This document shows positions 18,391 to 27,377 of a stretch of DNA of 64,000 nucleotides, piece by piece. The notes beneath the pieces were generated by a model. That model ran no database searches, had not been told where the DNA came from, and worked only from the letters and a program-made list of their open reading frames with translations. How positions within the stretch are numbered: the stretch's first letter is position 1; the number at the start of each line of letters is the position of its first letter. The translations under genes were made by a program, and so were the position numbers. Source of the DNA: Oceanospirillaceae bacterium ASP10-02a (lineage in GTDB: Bacteria > Pseudomonadota > Gammaproteobacteria > Pseudomonadales > Balneatricaceae); the NCBI GenBank assembly GCA_905182035.1, contig CAJIZL010000011.1:1-64000 (forward strand), in the 5' to 3' direction.

Positions 18391-19489
18391 ATGTTTGAAA
18401 TCAATCCCTACATCCAAGCCATGAAAGACCTTGCTGAGCGCACACATGTGCTTAGGGGGTATCTTTGACTATGTTGGTAAACAAGAACGTTTAGTTGAAG
18501 TAGAACGTGAGCTTGAGCAACCAGATGTATGGAATGATGCCGAACGAGCCCAGGCTTTAGGTAAAGAACGCTCATTGCTTGAAGGGGTGGTGAATACCAT
18601 CGACACCATGGACAGCGGCTTAGTAGATGCTCGAGAATTACTTGATCTGGCTGTTGAAGAAAACGACGAAGACACCCTAAACGAGGTTCAGCCTGAACTA
18701 GATGCGTTAACGACTAGTTTAGAGAAGCTGGAGTTTAGGCGCATGTTCTCTGGTGAAATGGATCCGAATGCTGCCTTCTTAGATATTCAATCAGGCTCTG
18801 GCGGCACTGAAGCTCAGGATTGGGCCAGTATTATTTTGCGTATGTACCTGCGTTGGGGCGAGCAAAAAGGGTTTAAAGTAGAGCTTATGGAAGTAAGTGA
18901 CGGTGATGTTGCAGGCATCAAAAGTGCCACCATCCGTTTTGAAGGTGACTATGCCTTTGGCTGGTTACGCACAGAAACTGGCGTACACCGGTTAGTGCGT
19001 AAGTCTCCGTTTGATTCTAGCAGCCGACGCCATACTTCGTTTGCTTCGGTATTTGTATCTCCAGAAATTGACGACAACATCGACATCGAAATTAATCCAG
19101 CAGACTTGCGGGTAGATACCTACCGTGCCAGTGGCGCCGGTGGTCAGCATGTTAACAAGACTGATTCTGCCGTCCGTTTAACCCACGCTCCTTCGGGTAT
19201 TGTGGTGCAGTGTCAGAATCAGCGCTCGCAACACCAAAACCGTGATTCGGCTATGAAACAGTTACGTGCTAAATTGTACGAGCAAGAAATGCTTAAGCGT
19301 CAAGAAGCCTCCCAAGCTTTAGAAGACACTAAATCTGACATTGGCTGGGGTAGCCAGATCCGTTCCTATGTGCTGGATGATCAGCGCATTAAAGACCTCC
19401 GCACCAACGTACAAACCGGTGGTTGTGATAAAGTGTTGGATGGTGACTTAGACCAGTTCATTGTTGCCAGCCTGAAAGCTGGTTTGTAA
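18391..19489 (+). CDS. prfB: Peptide chain release factor 2, programmed +1 frameshift
   Basis: RF2 ends translation at UGA and UAA codons. The gene is split between two frames: from the ATG at 18391, 25 codons lead to an in-frame TGA at 18466-18468; after a +1 shift, reading continues from GAC at 18467 to the stop at 19489. The product is 365 residues, the same as E. coli RF2. The N-terminus MFEINPYIQ, the anticodon-like SPF in RKSPFDSSS and the GGQ loop ([16 protein letters not shown]) are present. A prediction starting downstream of the TGA would lose the N-terminus. lysS follows, as in many gammaproteobacteria. Confidence 0.97.
18451..18468 (+). promoter_or_regulatory. prfB: prfB programmed frameshift site
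   Basis: CTTAGGGGGTATCTTTGA carries an internal Shine-Dalgarno-like AGGGGG (18454-18459), then the slippery CTT codon and the UGA stop. This matches the classic RF2 autoregulatory site: low RF2 makes termination at the UGA slow and favours the +1 slip onto GAC. Confidence 0.96.
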
Positions 19490-19566
19490 GCGCAGGTTTG
19501 TCATAAAAGCCAATACACAGTTAACAACCTAGTAAAGAACATTACACAATTGTAGAACCTAGACCT

Positions 19567-21063
19567 ATGAATGATACTAACGAAAGTTTAATGCAAGATG
19601 ACAACAAACTGATTGCTGAGCGTCGTGCCAAATTAGCCAAGCGTCGAGAAGAAGGAAATGCGTTTCCAAACGATTTTCGCCGAGACAGCTACGCCCAAGA
19701 TCTCCAAGATACTCACGGCGAAAAAGATAAACCTGAGTTAGAAGCTTTAGCCCTGCCTGTTAAGGTTGCCGGCCGTATAATTCGTAACCGCGGTGCGTTT
19801 ATGGAAATTCAGGATGTGTCTGGTCGTATCCAACTTTATGTAAACCGCAAAGGTTTGGCACTAGAACAGTTGGCTGACATTAAGACGTGGGATCTAGGTG
19901 ATATTGTAGGTGTGGTGGGTATTTTACAAAAATCTGGCAAAGGTGACTTGTTTGTGGACATGTCTGACCCACAGCTATTAACCAAAGCGTTGCGTCCGTT
20001 GCCAGATAAACACCACGGTCTTGCAGACCAAGAAATGCGCTATCGCCAGCGTTACGTAGACCTTATCGTTAATGAAGAGTCCCGTAATACTTTTATTATT
20101 CGTACGCGCATTGTAGAAGCTATTCGCCAGTATTTAATCACCCGCGAGTTCATGGAAGTAGAAACACCGATGATGCAGGTGATTCCTGGCGGCGCATCTG
20201 CCCGCCCATTCATCACCCATCACAATGCACTAGACCGTGATATGTATTTGCGTATTGCCCCAGAGCTTTACCTTAAGCGTTTAGTTGTGGGTGGCTTTGA
20301 GCGGGTGTTTGAAATTAACCGTAATTTCCGTAACGAAGGTCTGTCCACTCGCCATAATCCAGAATTCACTATGTTGGAGTTCTACTGGTCCTATGCTGAT
20401 TACTGTGACCTAATGGACTTAACAGAAGGCATGTTGCGACACATTGCCGAGTCTGTTCTGGGCAACAGTAAAGTAACATACCAAGGTAGCGAGTATGATT
20501 TCGCCCAGCCGTTTACGCGCATCTCTGTGTTTGATTCTATTTTACATTATAACCCAGACATTAAGGCAGCAGAGTTGGCTGATGAAGCGGGTGCGCGGGT
20601 TATTGCTGAAGGCCTGGGGATTCCACTTAAGCCATATTTTGGTTTGGGTAAGGTGCAAATCGAAATCTTCGAAAAGACTGTAGAAGATCGCTTAGATCAG
20701 CCCACCTTTATTACTCAATATCCCGCTGAAGTTTCTCCTTTAGCGCGTCGTAACGATCTTGACCCATTTGTGACAGATCGTTTTGAGTTCTTTGTAGGTG
20801 GTCGTGAGATTGCCAACGGTTTCTCAGAGCTTAACGATGCTGAAGACCAAGCCGAACGTTTCTTGGCTCAAGTGGCTGACAAAGATGCGGGTGATGATGA
20901 AGCTATGCATTATGATGCAGACTATATAGTGGCCCTAGAGTATGGCATGCCACCCACAGCGGGCGAAGGTATTGGCATTGACCGCTTAGTGATGCTATTT
21001 ACTGATGCTCCTTCTATTCGTGACGTGTTGTTGTTCCCGCACATGCGTCCTGAAGCTAAATAG
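19567..21063 (+). CDS. lysS: Lysyl-tRNA synthetase, class II
   Basis: Charges tRNA-Lys. The 498-residue protein has an N-terminal anticodon-binding OB fold ([21 protein letters not shown], about residues 58-80) and a class II catalytic domain: [20 protein letters not shown] (motif 1 region), [23 protein letters not shown] (motif 2) and [20 protein letters not shown] (motif 3). It lies downstream of prfB. The paralogue EpmA is encoded later in the window. Confidence 0.97.
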   Translation: MNDTNESLMQDDNKLIAERRAKLAKRREEGNAFPNDFRRDSYAQDLQDTHGEKDKPELEALALPVKVAGRIIRNRGAFMEIQDVSGRIQLYVNRKGLALEQLADIKTWDLGDIVGVVGILQKSGKGDLFVDMSDPQLLTKALRPLPDKHHGLADQEMRYRQRYVDLIVNEESRNTFIIRTRIVEAIRQYLITREFMEVETPMMQVIPGGASARPFITHHNALDRDMYLRIAPELYLKRLVVGGFERVFEINRNFRNEGLSTRHNPEFTMLEFYWSYADYCDLMDLTEGMLRHIAESVLGNSKVTYQGSEYDFAQPFTRISVFDSILHYNPDIKAAELADEAGARVIAEGLGIPLKPYFGLGKVQIEIFEKTVEDRLDQPTFITQYPAEVSPLARRNDLDPFVTDRFEFFVGGREIANGFSELNDAEDQAERFLAQVADKDAGDDEAMHYDADYIVALEYGMPPTAGEGIGIDRLVMLFTDAPSIRDVLLFPHMRPEAK

Positions 21064-21078
21064 CCCCTTTATCAAACA

Positions 21079-21828
21079 ATGGTTCAGTCCATTTGGAAAA
21101 ATGCACACCTAGAACAGCTCGATGAGGGCTGGCTCAAGGTGTTGCAGCCCTGTTTAAAACAGCCGCAAGTAGAAGTGTTAGCCACCTTCCTCCAAGGTCA
21201 GCTAGATCAGAAAATTGACCTTTTACCGCCTCAAAAAGATTGGTTTAACGCCTTTAAATCAACCCCTTTTAAGCAGGTTAAAGTGGTTATTTTGGGTCAA
21301 GATCCATACCACGGATTTGAGCAAGGGCAGCCCCAAGCACATGGTTTAAGTTTCTCCGTTAATAAAGGTATTAATACGCCGCCGTCATTACGTAATATAC
21401 TTAAAGAGCTAAAGGCAGATTTAGCTATTCAACTAGCTACCCATGGCGATTTAACCCAATGGGCGCAACAAGGGGTATTGCTGTTAAATACAGTACTGAC
21501 CGTAGAGTCGAGCCGAGCGGGTGCCCACCAAGGTAGGGGTTGGGAAAGCCTTACGGAACATGTGATTAGAGCGCTCAATGAGCAACGGACAGGGGTGGTG
21601 TTTATGCTGTGGGGTAAACCTGCACAGAAAAAGGCGGGCCTCATTGATGCTAAAAAACACTGTGTTCTTGAAGCCGTTCACCCCTCACCTTTATCGGCCT
21701 ATCGAGGGTTCTTTGGTTGTGGTCATTTTTCTAAGGCCAATATGTATTTGGTAGAGCAGGGGCTCAAAGCAATCGATTGGCAACGCACACCAGTTCTAAC
21801 CGAGCCTAGTCAAATTCAATTATTATGA
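21079..21828 (+). CDS. ung: Uracil-DNA glycosylase, family 1
   Basis: Removes uracil from DNA in base excision repair. The catalytic Asp is D75 in VILGQDPYHG, and the second active-site element is the His in AVHPSPLSAYRGFFGCGHFS. LSFSVNKGINTPPSLRNI and GVLLLNTVLTVE are also family blocks. The 249 residues slightly exceed E. coli Ung (229), with extra sequence at both ends. It begins 15 bases after lysS and may be read with it. Confidence 0.96.
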   Translation: MVQSIWKNAHLEQLDEGWLKVLQPCLKQPQVEVLATFLQGQLDQKIDLLPPQKDWFNAFKSTPFKQVKVVILGQDPYHGFEQGQPQAHGLSFSVNKGINTPPSLRNILKELKADLAIQLATHGDLTQWAQQGVLLLNTVLTVESSRAGAHQGRGWESLTEHVIRALNEQRTGVVFMLWGKPAQKKAGLIDAKKHCVLEAVHPSPLSAYRGFFGCGHFSKANMYLVEQGLKAIDWQRTPVLTEPSQIQLL

Positions 21829-21869
21829 TATCTGCTATGCTTATAGTTGTGTAAATACAGGATTTAATC

Positions 21870-22241
21870 ATGGCAGACACATCAGTTTATCGCGGCTGGC
21901 TCTATACCGTGCTCATTGCAATTGACCAGTTAGGTAACGCCTTGGCTGGTGGTTATGCGGACTCAACCATTTCCGCACGAGTGGGTTACAATGCCCGTCA
22001 TGCTAACCCTGCGAGGCAAAATTACTGGCGTTTATTGGAGTGGGTGATTAATTATACCTTCTTGCCTCTTGATGGATCAGACCACTGCTACCAAGCCTAT
22101 CTGGCTGGCAACAAGACCCACTACCGGGACGGCAGCGACTTGATGCGAGTGATTTTGAGCACCTTGATCTTTTTCAATGCTATGCCAATCGCTATAGCCA
22201 CTCGTATTCTGGTGCGGCGTAAAAACTCACATCAACCATAA
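21870..22241 (+). CDS. Hypothetical small membrane-associated protein
   Basis: A 123-residue protein I cannot name. It has a hydrophobic N-terminal segment (WLYTVLIAI), then DQLGNALAGGYADSTISARVG, a tryptophan-rich middle with DHCYQAY, and a C-terminal transmembrane-like segment (LMRVILSTLIFFNAMPIAIA) followed by a basic end (TRILVRRKN). The DQ..NAL.GG..D.TIS.R pattern looks conserved rather than random. CAGGATTTAATC precedes the ATG. It lies 41 bases after ung and is convergent with ygfZ. The family resemblance is an impression only. Confidence 0.7.
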   Translation: MADTSVYRGWLYTVLIAIDQLGNALAGGYADSTISARVGYNARHANPARQNYWRLLEWVINYTFLPLDGSDHCYQAYLAGNKTHYRDGSDLMRVILSTLIFFNAMPIAIATRILVRRKNSHQP

Positions 22242-22253
22242 TTCCAACTCTAT

Positions 22254-23210
22254 TTAGAGCCTAATGCGCTCGAATACTTGTGGATCAATTTCATAGGGCA
22301 GTGGCAACAGGGAAATGGCAGTGCCCTCTTGTTCATGCAAGTGCAGCTGATTGTCCTGCGCCTCCGAAATATTAATGACTGCGGTAAAAGTGTAAGTATT
22401 TTCGCCAGTAGTAGAAAAACTAGTGATGCGGCCTACATTTTTTCGTTTACTAGCATTAATTTGTTGGCCCACTTCTAAAGCGTGATTTGTGGTTACTTGG
22501 CCGATAAATAAATGGCGCTTAAGTTTGCCTAAGTACTGCATTCGCGCCACAATTTCTTGGCCAGTGTAACAGCCCTTGTTAAAGTTGATGGCACCTGTGG
22601 CCTGTAAATTAAGCATTTGTGGTACGTAGCTGTCGCTGATGTCTGGAGTGACGTAAACCAGCCCTTGATTGATTTGCCGAGCTTCCCAAGCATGCACTTC
22701 TGTTAAACTAGCCCACTGCTCTAAAGTGGCTGTGACCTGTGCTTTAGTATTGGGGTGACAATAGACAATGAATTCGCTGCTGTCTGCGTTGTTGCTCCAA
22801 GCCAAACGGTCTTGGTTTTGAACAGTGGTAAGGTGGCTCTCTGGCACCGAGCCAAAAATGTCATTAATACAGGCTATGGCATCGTCACCCCACACAGCGA
22901 AACGGCACCAGTCAGTACTGGCATCGTGGAGGTCTGCGTTAGAAAATACAATGTACTTAGCCATGGCCTTTTGCACAGTATCCACCATGCTTAAGGGCAT
23001 GTGCAGCAGCAGAGTATCCGTATGTGCTACTAAGTCGAAGTTGGCAATAACGTTGCCTTTTGGGGTGCAGTAAGCGCCAGCTTGGCCTTGTGATGTGCTG
23101 ACGTTACTTACGTCACAGGTAACTTGGCCTTGTAAAAATGTTTTTGCATCTTGGCCGGTTAAGCTAACACTGCCAAAATGATTTAATGGACAAAAATAGG
23201 TCTGTTTCAT
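22254..23210 (-). CDS. ygfZ: tRNA-modifying / iron-sulfur repair protein YgfZ
   Basis: Folate-binding protein of the GcvT-like family, needed for the activity of certain iron-sulfur enzymes, among them the tRNA methylthiolase MiaB. The 318-residue protein has the signature FNKGCYTGQEIVARMQYLGKLKR, with its conserved Cys, around residues 215-240. Its N-terminus contains GSVSLTGQDAKTFLQGQVTCDV. It is divergent from sdhE, the same neighbourhood as ygfZ-sdhE-ygfX in E. coli. Confidence 0.93.
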   Translation of the reverse strand: MKQTYFCPLNHFGSVSLTGQDAKTFLQGQVTCDVSNVSTSQGQAGAYCTPKGNVIANFDLVAHTDTLLLHMPLSMVDTVQKAMAKYIVFSNADLHDASTDWCRFAVWGDDAIACINDIFGSVPESHLTTVQNQDRLAWSNNADSSEFIVYCHPNTKAQVTATLEQWASLTEVHAWEARQINQGLVYVTPDISDSYVPQMLNLQATGAINFNKGCYTGQEIVARMQYLGKLKRHLFIGQVTTNHALEVGQQINASKRKNVGRITSFSTTGENTYTFTAVINISEAQDNQLHLHEQEGTAISLLPLPYEIDPQVFERIRL

Positions 23211-23233
23211 GGTTTTAAGTGATCTAAAATTTG

Positions 23234-23257
23234 ATGCCTAACAGGCATGCGTTGACA
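23234..23257 (+). promoter_or_regulatory. Palindrome and TTGACA upstream of sdhE
   Basis: A perfect inverted repeat, ATGCCT-AAC-AGGCAT (23234-23248), is followed by a consensus -35 TTGACA (23252-23257) pointing at sdhE. No good -10 at 16-18 bases is visible, so the promoter is incomplete by eye. The palindrome could be an operator in the divergent ygfZ-sdhE gap. Confidence 0.35.
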
Positions 23258-23314
23258 GTTTGCGCTAAAATGAAAGCTTAGTGTCTATGGTATGTGTTAC
23301 GACAGAGGAATTCA

Positions 23315-23581
23315 ATGTTGAACGAAACAGAATTAAAGCGACAAGTTTGGCATAGCCGCCGTGGCATGTGGGAGTTAGATATTTTGCTAGGGCCATTTGC
23401 CGTGCATGCGTTGCCATTAATTAGCGCTGACCAGCAGCAAATTTATGTGCGTCTATTAAGCCAGCAAGACCCCGACTTGTTTACCTGGTTTATGGGTCAC
23501 GCCACTAGTAGCGATAAAGAACTAGCCGCTATGGTTAAGCAAGTGAAAGACTATGCTAAGTCGAGCCAAATTCCAGCTTAA
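23315..23581 (+). CDS. sdhE: FAD assembly factor SdhE
   Basis: Small protein that promotes covalent flavinylation of the succinate dehydrogenase flavoprotein. The 88 residues carry the signature SRRGMWELDILLG (conserved RGxxE at residues 16-20) and DPDLFTWFMGH. The ATG at 23315 has AGAGGAA directly upstream; the GTG at 23294 is rejected. It overlaps the next gene, ygfX, by 29 bases, as in the sdhE-ygfX pair of E. coli. Confidence 0.95.
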   Translation: MLNETELKRQVWHSRRGMWELDILLGPFAVHALPLISADQQQIYVRLLSQQDPDLFTWFMGHATSSDKELAAMVKQVKDYAKSSQIPA

Positions 23582-23996
23582 GGCTTCGGTACATCTTGCT
23601 CGAGTCTCCGCGATGGTATGGGTGGTGTTGAGTCTGTGTGGCATGGGTATGTTTAACTGGTCTTGGCTTGCACTAGTGTATCCAGCGTTGGCAGCAGTAG
23701 TGATTGGCCGTTGGGTGTGGCGTTACGCCTGGCTCAAATCTAACACTAGTGTGGTAGCAATGAGCTGGACGCCAGATGAGGTTTGTTGCTATTTAAAAAA
23801 TGGTGATCAGGTGAGTGGACGTATTATGACTAAGTCTGCCTTTAACCCTTACTTTATTACCCTGCATATAATAGCTGCAGATGGGCGTAAATTTTGGTGG
23901 CCCTTAATGGCTGATAGTGGTCCAGCAGATGTGCTTCGTAAACTAAGAGTATTCGGCCGTTGGCATAACCAAAACCCTAATGCCAATCAAAATTAG
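23553..23996 (+). CDS. ygfX: YgfX-like inner membrane protein
   Basis: A 147-residue protein with two adjacent hydrophobic segments near residues 18-55 and a C-terminal cytoplasmic region ending around LMADSGPADVLRKLRVF, which resembles the LAADSMDEAEWRDLRRIL end of E. coli YgfX (CptA). The E. coli pair was described as a toxin-antitoxin-like unit affecting cytoskeletal proteins, a role disputed since SdhE was found to be a flavinylation factor. The match is by topology, C-terminal pattern and synteny, not strong identity. Its 3' end overlaps nadB by 20 bases. Confidence 0.75.
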   Translation: MLSRAKFQLKASVHLARVSAMVWVVLSLCGMGMFNWSWLALVYPALAAVVIGRWVWRYAWLKSNTSVVAMSWTPDEVCCYLKNGDQVSGRIMTKSAFNPYFITLHIIAADGRKFWWPLMADSGPADVLRKLRVFGRWHNQNPNANQN

Positions 23997-25581
23997 ACGG
24001 CGTCAAAATGGTGTTGCGGGCCACAGGCAAGGTGTGGGGGTAATCTAAGGTGTAGTGTAAGCCACGGCTTTCTTTGCGTTGCTGGGCGCTGTGGATAATG
24101 ATGGATGCCACTAAGGCTAAATTACGCAGCTCAATGAGATCGCCACTGATGCGGTAATTGCTATAAAACTCATTAATTTCACTCAACAACATTTCCACGC
24201 GGTGCTGGGCTCGAGTCAAGCGTTTGTCCGTCCGTACAATTCCCACGTAATCCCACATAAAACGACGTAACTCGTCCCAATTATGGGAAATGATGACATC
24301 TTCATCGGAATCTTTCACTTGGCTTTCATCCCACGGTGGAATAACACTGCTTAGTGCGGCTTCTGTCCAATTAGTTTCAATGTGTCGAGCTGCAGCGTGG
24401 CCATATACAAAACATTCGAGTAATGAATTGCTCGCCAAGCGGTTGGCGCCATGTAACCCTGTGAACGCTGTTTCACCTACGGCGTAAAGGCCTTCGATGT
24501 CAGTCATGCCATCTTGGTTGGTGATAATGCCACCGCAGGTATAGTGGGCTGCAGGAACAACTGGGATGGGGTCGGTGGCAATGTCGATACCAAGGTCCAT
24601 GCAGCGCTGATAAATGGTGGGGAAGTGGGATTGTATAAACTCTCGGCCACGGTGGCTAATGTCTAGATAAACGCAGTCATCACCAAGACGTTTCATTTCA
24701 TGGTCTATGGCACGGGCAACGATATCTCTCGGAGCGAGTTCTAAACGTTCATCGAAACGCTGCATAAAAGGCTCGCCATTAGCCAGTATTAGCTTGCCAC
24801 CTTCACCGCGTATAGCTTCGGATATTAGAAATGATTTTGCTTGTGTGTGATAGAGGCAAGTGGGGTGAAATTGGTTAAATTCCATGTTGGCTACTCGACA
24901 ACCTGCTCGCCAAGCCATGGCAATGCCATCGCCAGATGAGCCGTCTGGGTTGCTGGTGTAGAGGTAAACCTTACTGGCGCCACCTGTTGCTAAAATGACA
25001 CACTGAGCCTTAAAGGTATTCACGTGACCAGTTTTTTGATTCAGCACATAGGCACCTAAACAACGGTTGCCAGGCATGCCTAGCTTGGCATGTGTGATAA
25101 GGTCTACGGCCACTTGATGGCATAATAAATGCAAGTTTGGGGCTTCTGTGGCGCGTTCAAGCAGGGTATTAGTCACAGCGAGTCCTGTCCAGTCTGCGGC
25201 ATGAATAATGCGGCGATGGCTATGACCGCCTTCCTGGGTTAGGTGGTAACCCGAGGCATCATGCCGGTCTTGGGTGAAGGGCACGCGCTGTTCAATAAGC
25301 CAGTCTACGCTGGCTTTGGCTTGCTTTACGGTGAACTGTATAGCTTCTGGATTACCAAGGTTGGCACCTGCAATAAGGGTGTCTTGGATATGATTGTCGA
25401 TGCGGTCTTGTTGATCTAGTACCGCCGCAATGCCACCTTGCGCCCAAGCTGAGGAGCCAGCATTTAATTCATCTTTACTGATCACGGCTACTTTTTTGGT
25501 AGTAGCTAACTGTAAACCCAAACTGAGCCCGGCCGCACCTGAACCAATGATAAGTACATCGTATTGGAAGTCTTGTTGCAT
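23977..25581 (-). CDS. nadB: L-aspartate oxidase
   Basis: FAD enzyme that oxidises aspartate to iminoaspartate, the first step of de novo NAD synthesis. The N-terminal dinucleotide-binding motif is DVLIIGSGAAGLSLGLQL, with SSAWAQGGIAAVL, EGGHSHRRIIHAADWTG, ATGGASKVYLYTSNP and YTCGGI. The ATG at 25581 gives 534 residues (E. coli 540); a TTG at 25596 would add five. It is divergent from rpoE. nadA is not in the window. Confidence 0.95.
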   Translation of the reverse strand: MQQDFQYDVLIIGSGAAGLSLGLQLATTKKVAVISKDELNAGSSAWAQGGIAAVLDQQDRIDNHIQDTLIAGANLGNPEAIQFTVKQAKASVDWLIEQRVPFTQDRHDASGYHLTQEGGHSHRRIIHAADWTGLAVTNTLLERATEAPNLHLLCHQVAVDLITHAKLGMPGNRCLGAYVLNQKTGHVNTFKAQCVILATGGASKVYLYTSNPDGSSGDGIAMAWRAGCRVANMEFNQFHPTCLYHTQAKSFLISEAIRGEGGKLILANGEPFMQRFDERLELAPRDIVARAIDHEMKRLGDDCVYLDISHRGREFIQSHFPTIYQRCMDLGIDIATDPIPVVPAAHYTCGGIITNQDGMTDIEGLYAVGETAFTGLHGANRLASNSLLECFVYGHAAARHIETNWTEAALSSVIPPWDESQVKDSDEDVIISHNWDELRRFMWDYVGIVRTDKRLTRAQHRVEMLLSEINEFYSNYRISGDLIELRNLALVASIIIHSAQQRKESRGLHYTLDYPHTLPVARNTILTPSNFDWH

Positions 25582-25738
25582 AGGGTAGTTTAACAAATTT
25601 GTCAGGGTTACCCATTATAGCGTGGACAGAGGCAGGGTTAAACGCTTATAGAGTACGATATAAGTCTTAACTCGCCAGATGTGACTTGAATTTCGCGCCA
25701 GCTGGGTTAATCTGTTGTACTGTTATTCTATTGTTCAA

Positions 25739-25765
25739 TTGGAAGTATTTTGTTAATTGTATACT
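25739..25765 (+). promoter_or_regulatory. Possible promoter of the rpoE operon
   Basis: TTGGAA (25739-25744) and TATACT (25760-25765) are 15 bases apart, a little short for sigma-70. They end 27 bases before the rpoE GTG. No clear sigma-E type GAACTT-16-TCTGA promoter was found in the 196-base gap, so autoregulation cannot be supported. Confidence 0.35.
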
Positions 25766-25792
25766 TACAGCAGTCTAGATAAGGAAATCTAA

Positions 25793-26395
25793 GTGCCTAA
25801 TGTAAAGGCTTTGCCGTCGACCGCCCCATCAGATCAACAGCTTGTCGAACGAGTACAAGCTGGCGATAAGCGTGCCTTTGATTTGCTAGTGCTTAAATAT
25901 CAGCACAAAATTATTAGTTTAGTGGGCCGTTACGTGAAAGATCACCATGAGGCCATGGATGTAAGCCAAGAGGCATTTATTAAAGCCTACCGTGCGTTGG
26001 CTAATTTCCGCGGTGATAGCCAGTTTTATACATGGCTTTACCGGATTGCAATTAACACTGCAAAAAACTATTTAGTGGCACGTAATCGCAGACCACCTGA
26101 TGTGGATGTAGAAGCCAACGAATACGGTGACTACGGCAGTGCAGACATTATGGCTGACGTTGATACCCCCGAAAACCTCATGGCTCGTGATCAATTACAA
26201 GACAAAGTGTTTGCCACCCTAGAAAAATTGCCAGATGACCTAAAGACAGCATTAACCCTGAGGGAGTTTGAAGGCATGAGCTATGAGCAAATTGCCGAAG
26301 TGATGGATTGTCCTGTTGGCACCGTGCGTTCACGTATATTTCGTGCTCGAGATGCCATAGACAAAGAAGTGGCGAAGCTTATGGATCGTGATTAG
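25793..26395 (+). CDS. rpoE: RNA polymerase sigma factor RpoE/AlgU
   Basis: Group IV (extracytoplasmic function) sigma factor for the envelope stress response. Region 2 is clear (AFDLLVLKYQHKI, HHEAMDVSQEAFIKAYRAL, FYTWLYRIAINTAKNYL), as is region 4 (LPDDLKTALTLREFEGMSYEQIAEVMDCPVGTVRSRIFRAR). The 200 residues resemble RpoE/AlgU throughout. The start is GTG with AAGGAAA upstream. It heads an rpoE-rseA-rseC-degP order like Pseudomonas algU-mucA-mucB-mucC-mucD, but without a separate mucB. Confidence 0.96.
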   Translation: MPNVKALPSTAPSDQQLVERVQAGDKRAFDLLVLKYQHKIISLVGRYVKDHHEAMDVSQEAFIKAYRALANFRGDSQFYTWLYRIAINTAKNYLVARNRRPPDVDVEANEYGDYGSADIMADVDTPENLMARDQLQDKVFATLEKLPDDLKTALTLREFEGMSYEQIAEVMDCPVGTVRSRIFRARDAIDKEVAKLMDRD

Positions 26396-26485
26396 CGATC
26401 TATTTCAAGGCTCTAAAAAATTAAATTGAACCAAACGTCCTTTTTGACGTCCAAATTCAGTAAGTTAAATTTAGGAAACGATCTT

Positions 26486-27349
26486 TTGACACCCACTAAA
26501 ATCAATGCTCAGTCAATACGCGAATCATTATCTGCAGTGATGGATGATGCTGCCCAGCCACTAGAGCTTCAGCGTGTGCTTAAAGCCAGTCAAGACGATG
26601 AACAAGTGAGGTTGCAATGGGCACGCTATCAGCTTGCTAGCGCGGCCCTAAAGCGTGAAGCAACTCAGGCCTCATTAGAAATTGATTTGGCGCACCGTGT
26701 GCGGAATGCAATTGATGCAGAGGCAACTTATACTCAATCGTCATCTTACTCGAACTCGCTCACGGCATCAAAAATCAGCAAGTTTGATCGATTCTGGCAA
26801 CCTGTTGCTGGGTTAGCGGTAGCGGCAAGTGTCACCATGGTTATGGTATTGGGTGCTCAGCGTATTGGTGTGGCAGTTCAGCCACAAGTAATTCCTGCAC
26901 AGCAAGGTGTAGTTTTGTTAGAGCCAAGGTATAGCAATAATAGTATTGCCTTGTCTAGCACAGGCTCATCTTATTCTACAGCTGAAAACACCAATAAAAT
27001 CATTCGCTTACCTGCACCTTTGGAAGCAGCTAATGCGGCAGAAGCACACTGGTTAGCAGCAACGCTGCCAGTAGGGTTTGTATTAACGCAGCGTAGTCTA
27101 GATGTTTCAGACCAAGCCGCAAGAGAAGTGCTGACTTATAGCAATGGCGATGCTACTTTTACCCTTTATGTTGAAGGGCTGAATGGGCGCACTATTGCTG
27201 AGGGCCACGCCTTTGCAGGTTCCAATTTGGTCTTGGGCCAGTCTATGGTTCATAACGGCGAGCAAATGTTTGTGACCCTAGTAGGCCAATTAAGTTTAGC
27301 GGAAGGCGAGCAAGTGGCGAGCTCTGTGGTATCCTTAACGCCTCAATAA
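26486..27349 (+). CDS. rseA: Anti-sigma-E factor fused to an RseB/MucB C-terminal domain
   Basis: Membrane anti-sigma factor with an unusual C-terminus. From the TTG at 26486 (287 residues; AGGAAA seven bases upstream): residues about 9-60 match the RseA/MucA sigma-binding domain (IRESLSAVMDDAAQPLELQR, then RLQWARYQLASAALKRE). One transmembrane segment lies at about 104-126 (VAGLAVAASVTMVMVLGAQR), then a Ser/Asn-rich linker. Residues about 188-285 resemble the C-terminal domain of RseB/MucB (LPVGFVLTQRSL, VLTYSNGDATFTLYVEGLNG, FVTLVGQLSLAEGEQVA). No separate rseB follows, and the lipid-sensing N-terminal domain of RseB is absent. A longer version would use the TTG at 26426. Confidence 0.82.
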   Translation: MTPTKINAQSIRESLSAVMDDAAQPLELQRVLKASQDDEQVRLQWARYQLASAALKREATQASLEIDLAHRVRNAIDAEATYTQSSSYSNSLTASKISKFDRFWQPVAGLAVAASVTMVMVLGAQRIGVAVQPQVIPAQQGVVLLEPRYSNNSIALSSTGSSYSTAENTNKIIRLPAPLEAANAAEAHWLAATLPVGFVLTQRSLDVSDQAAREVLTYSNGDATFTLYVEGLNGRTIAEGHAFAGSNLVLGQSMVHNGEQMFVTLVGQLSLAEGEQVASSVVSLTPQ

Positions 27350-27377
27350 ACACCTCGTAAGATCGCAGGGCTGCATC

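Noticed and set aside
25681..25715. Sigma-E autoregulatory promoter (GACTT ... TCTG) upstream of rpoE
   Set aside because: The spacing between the elements is about 23 bases instead of 16-17.
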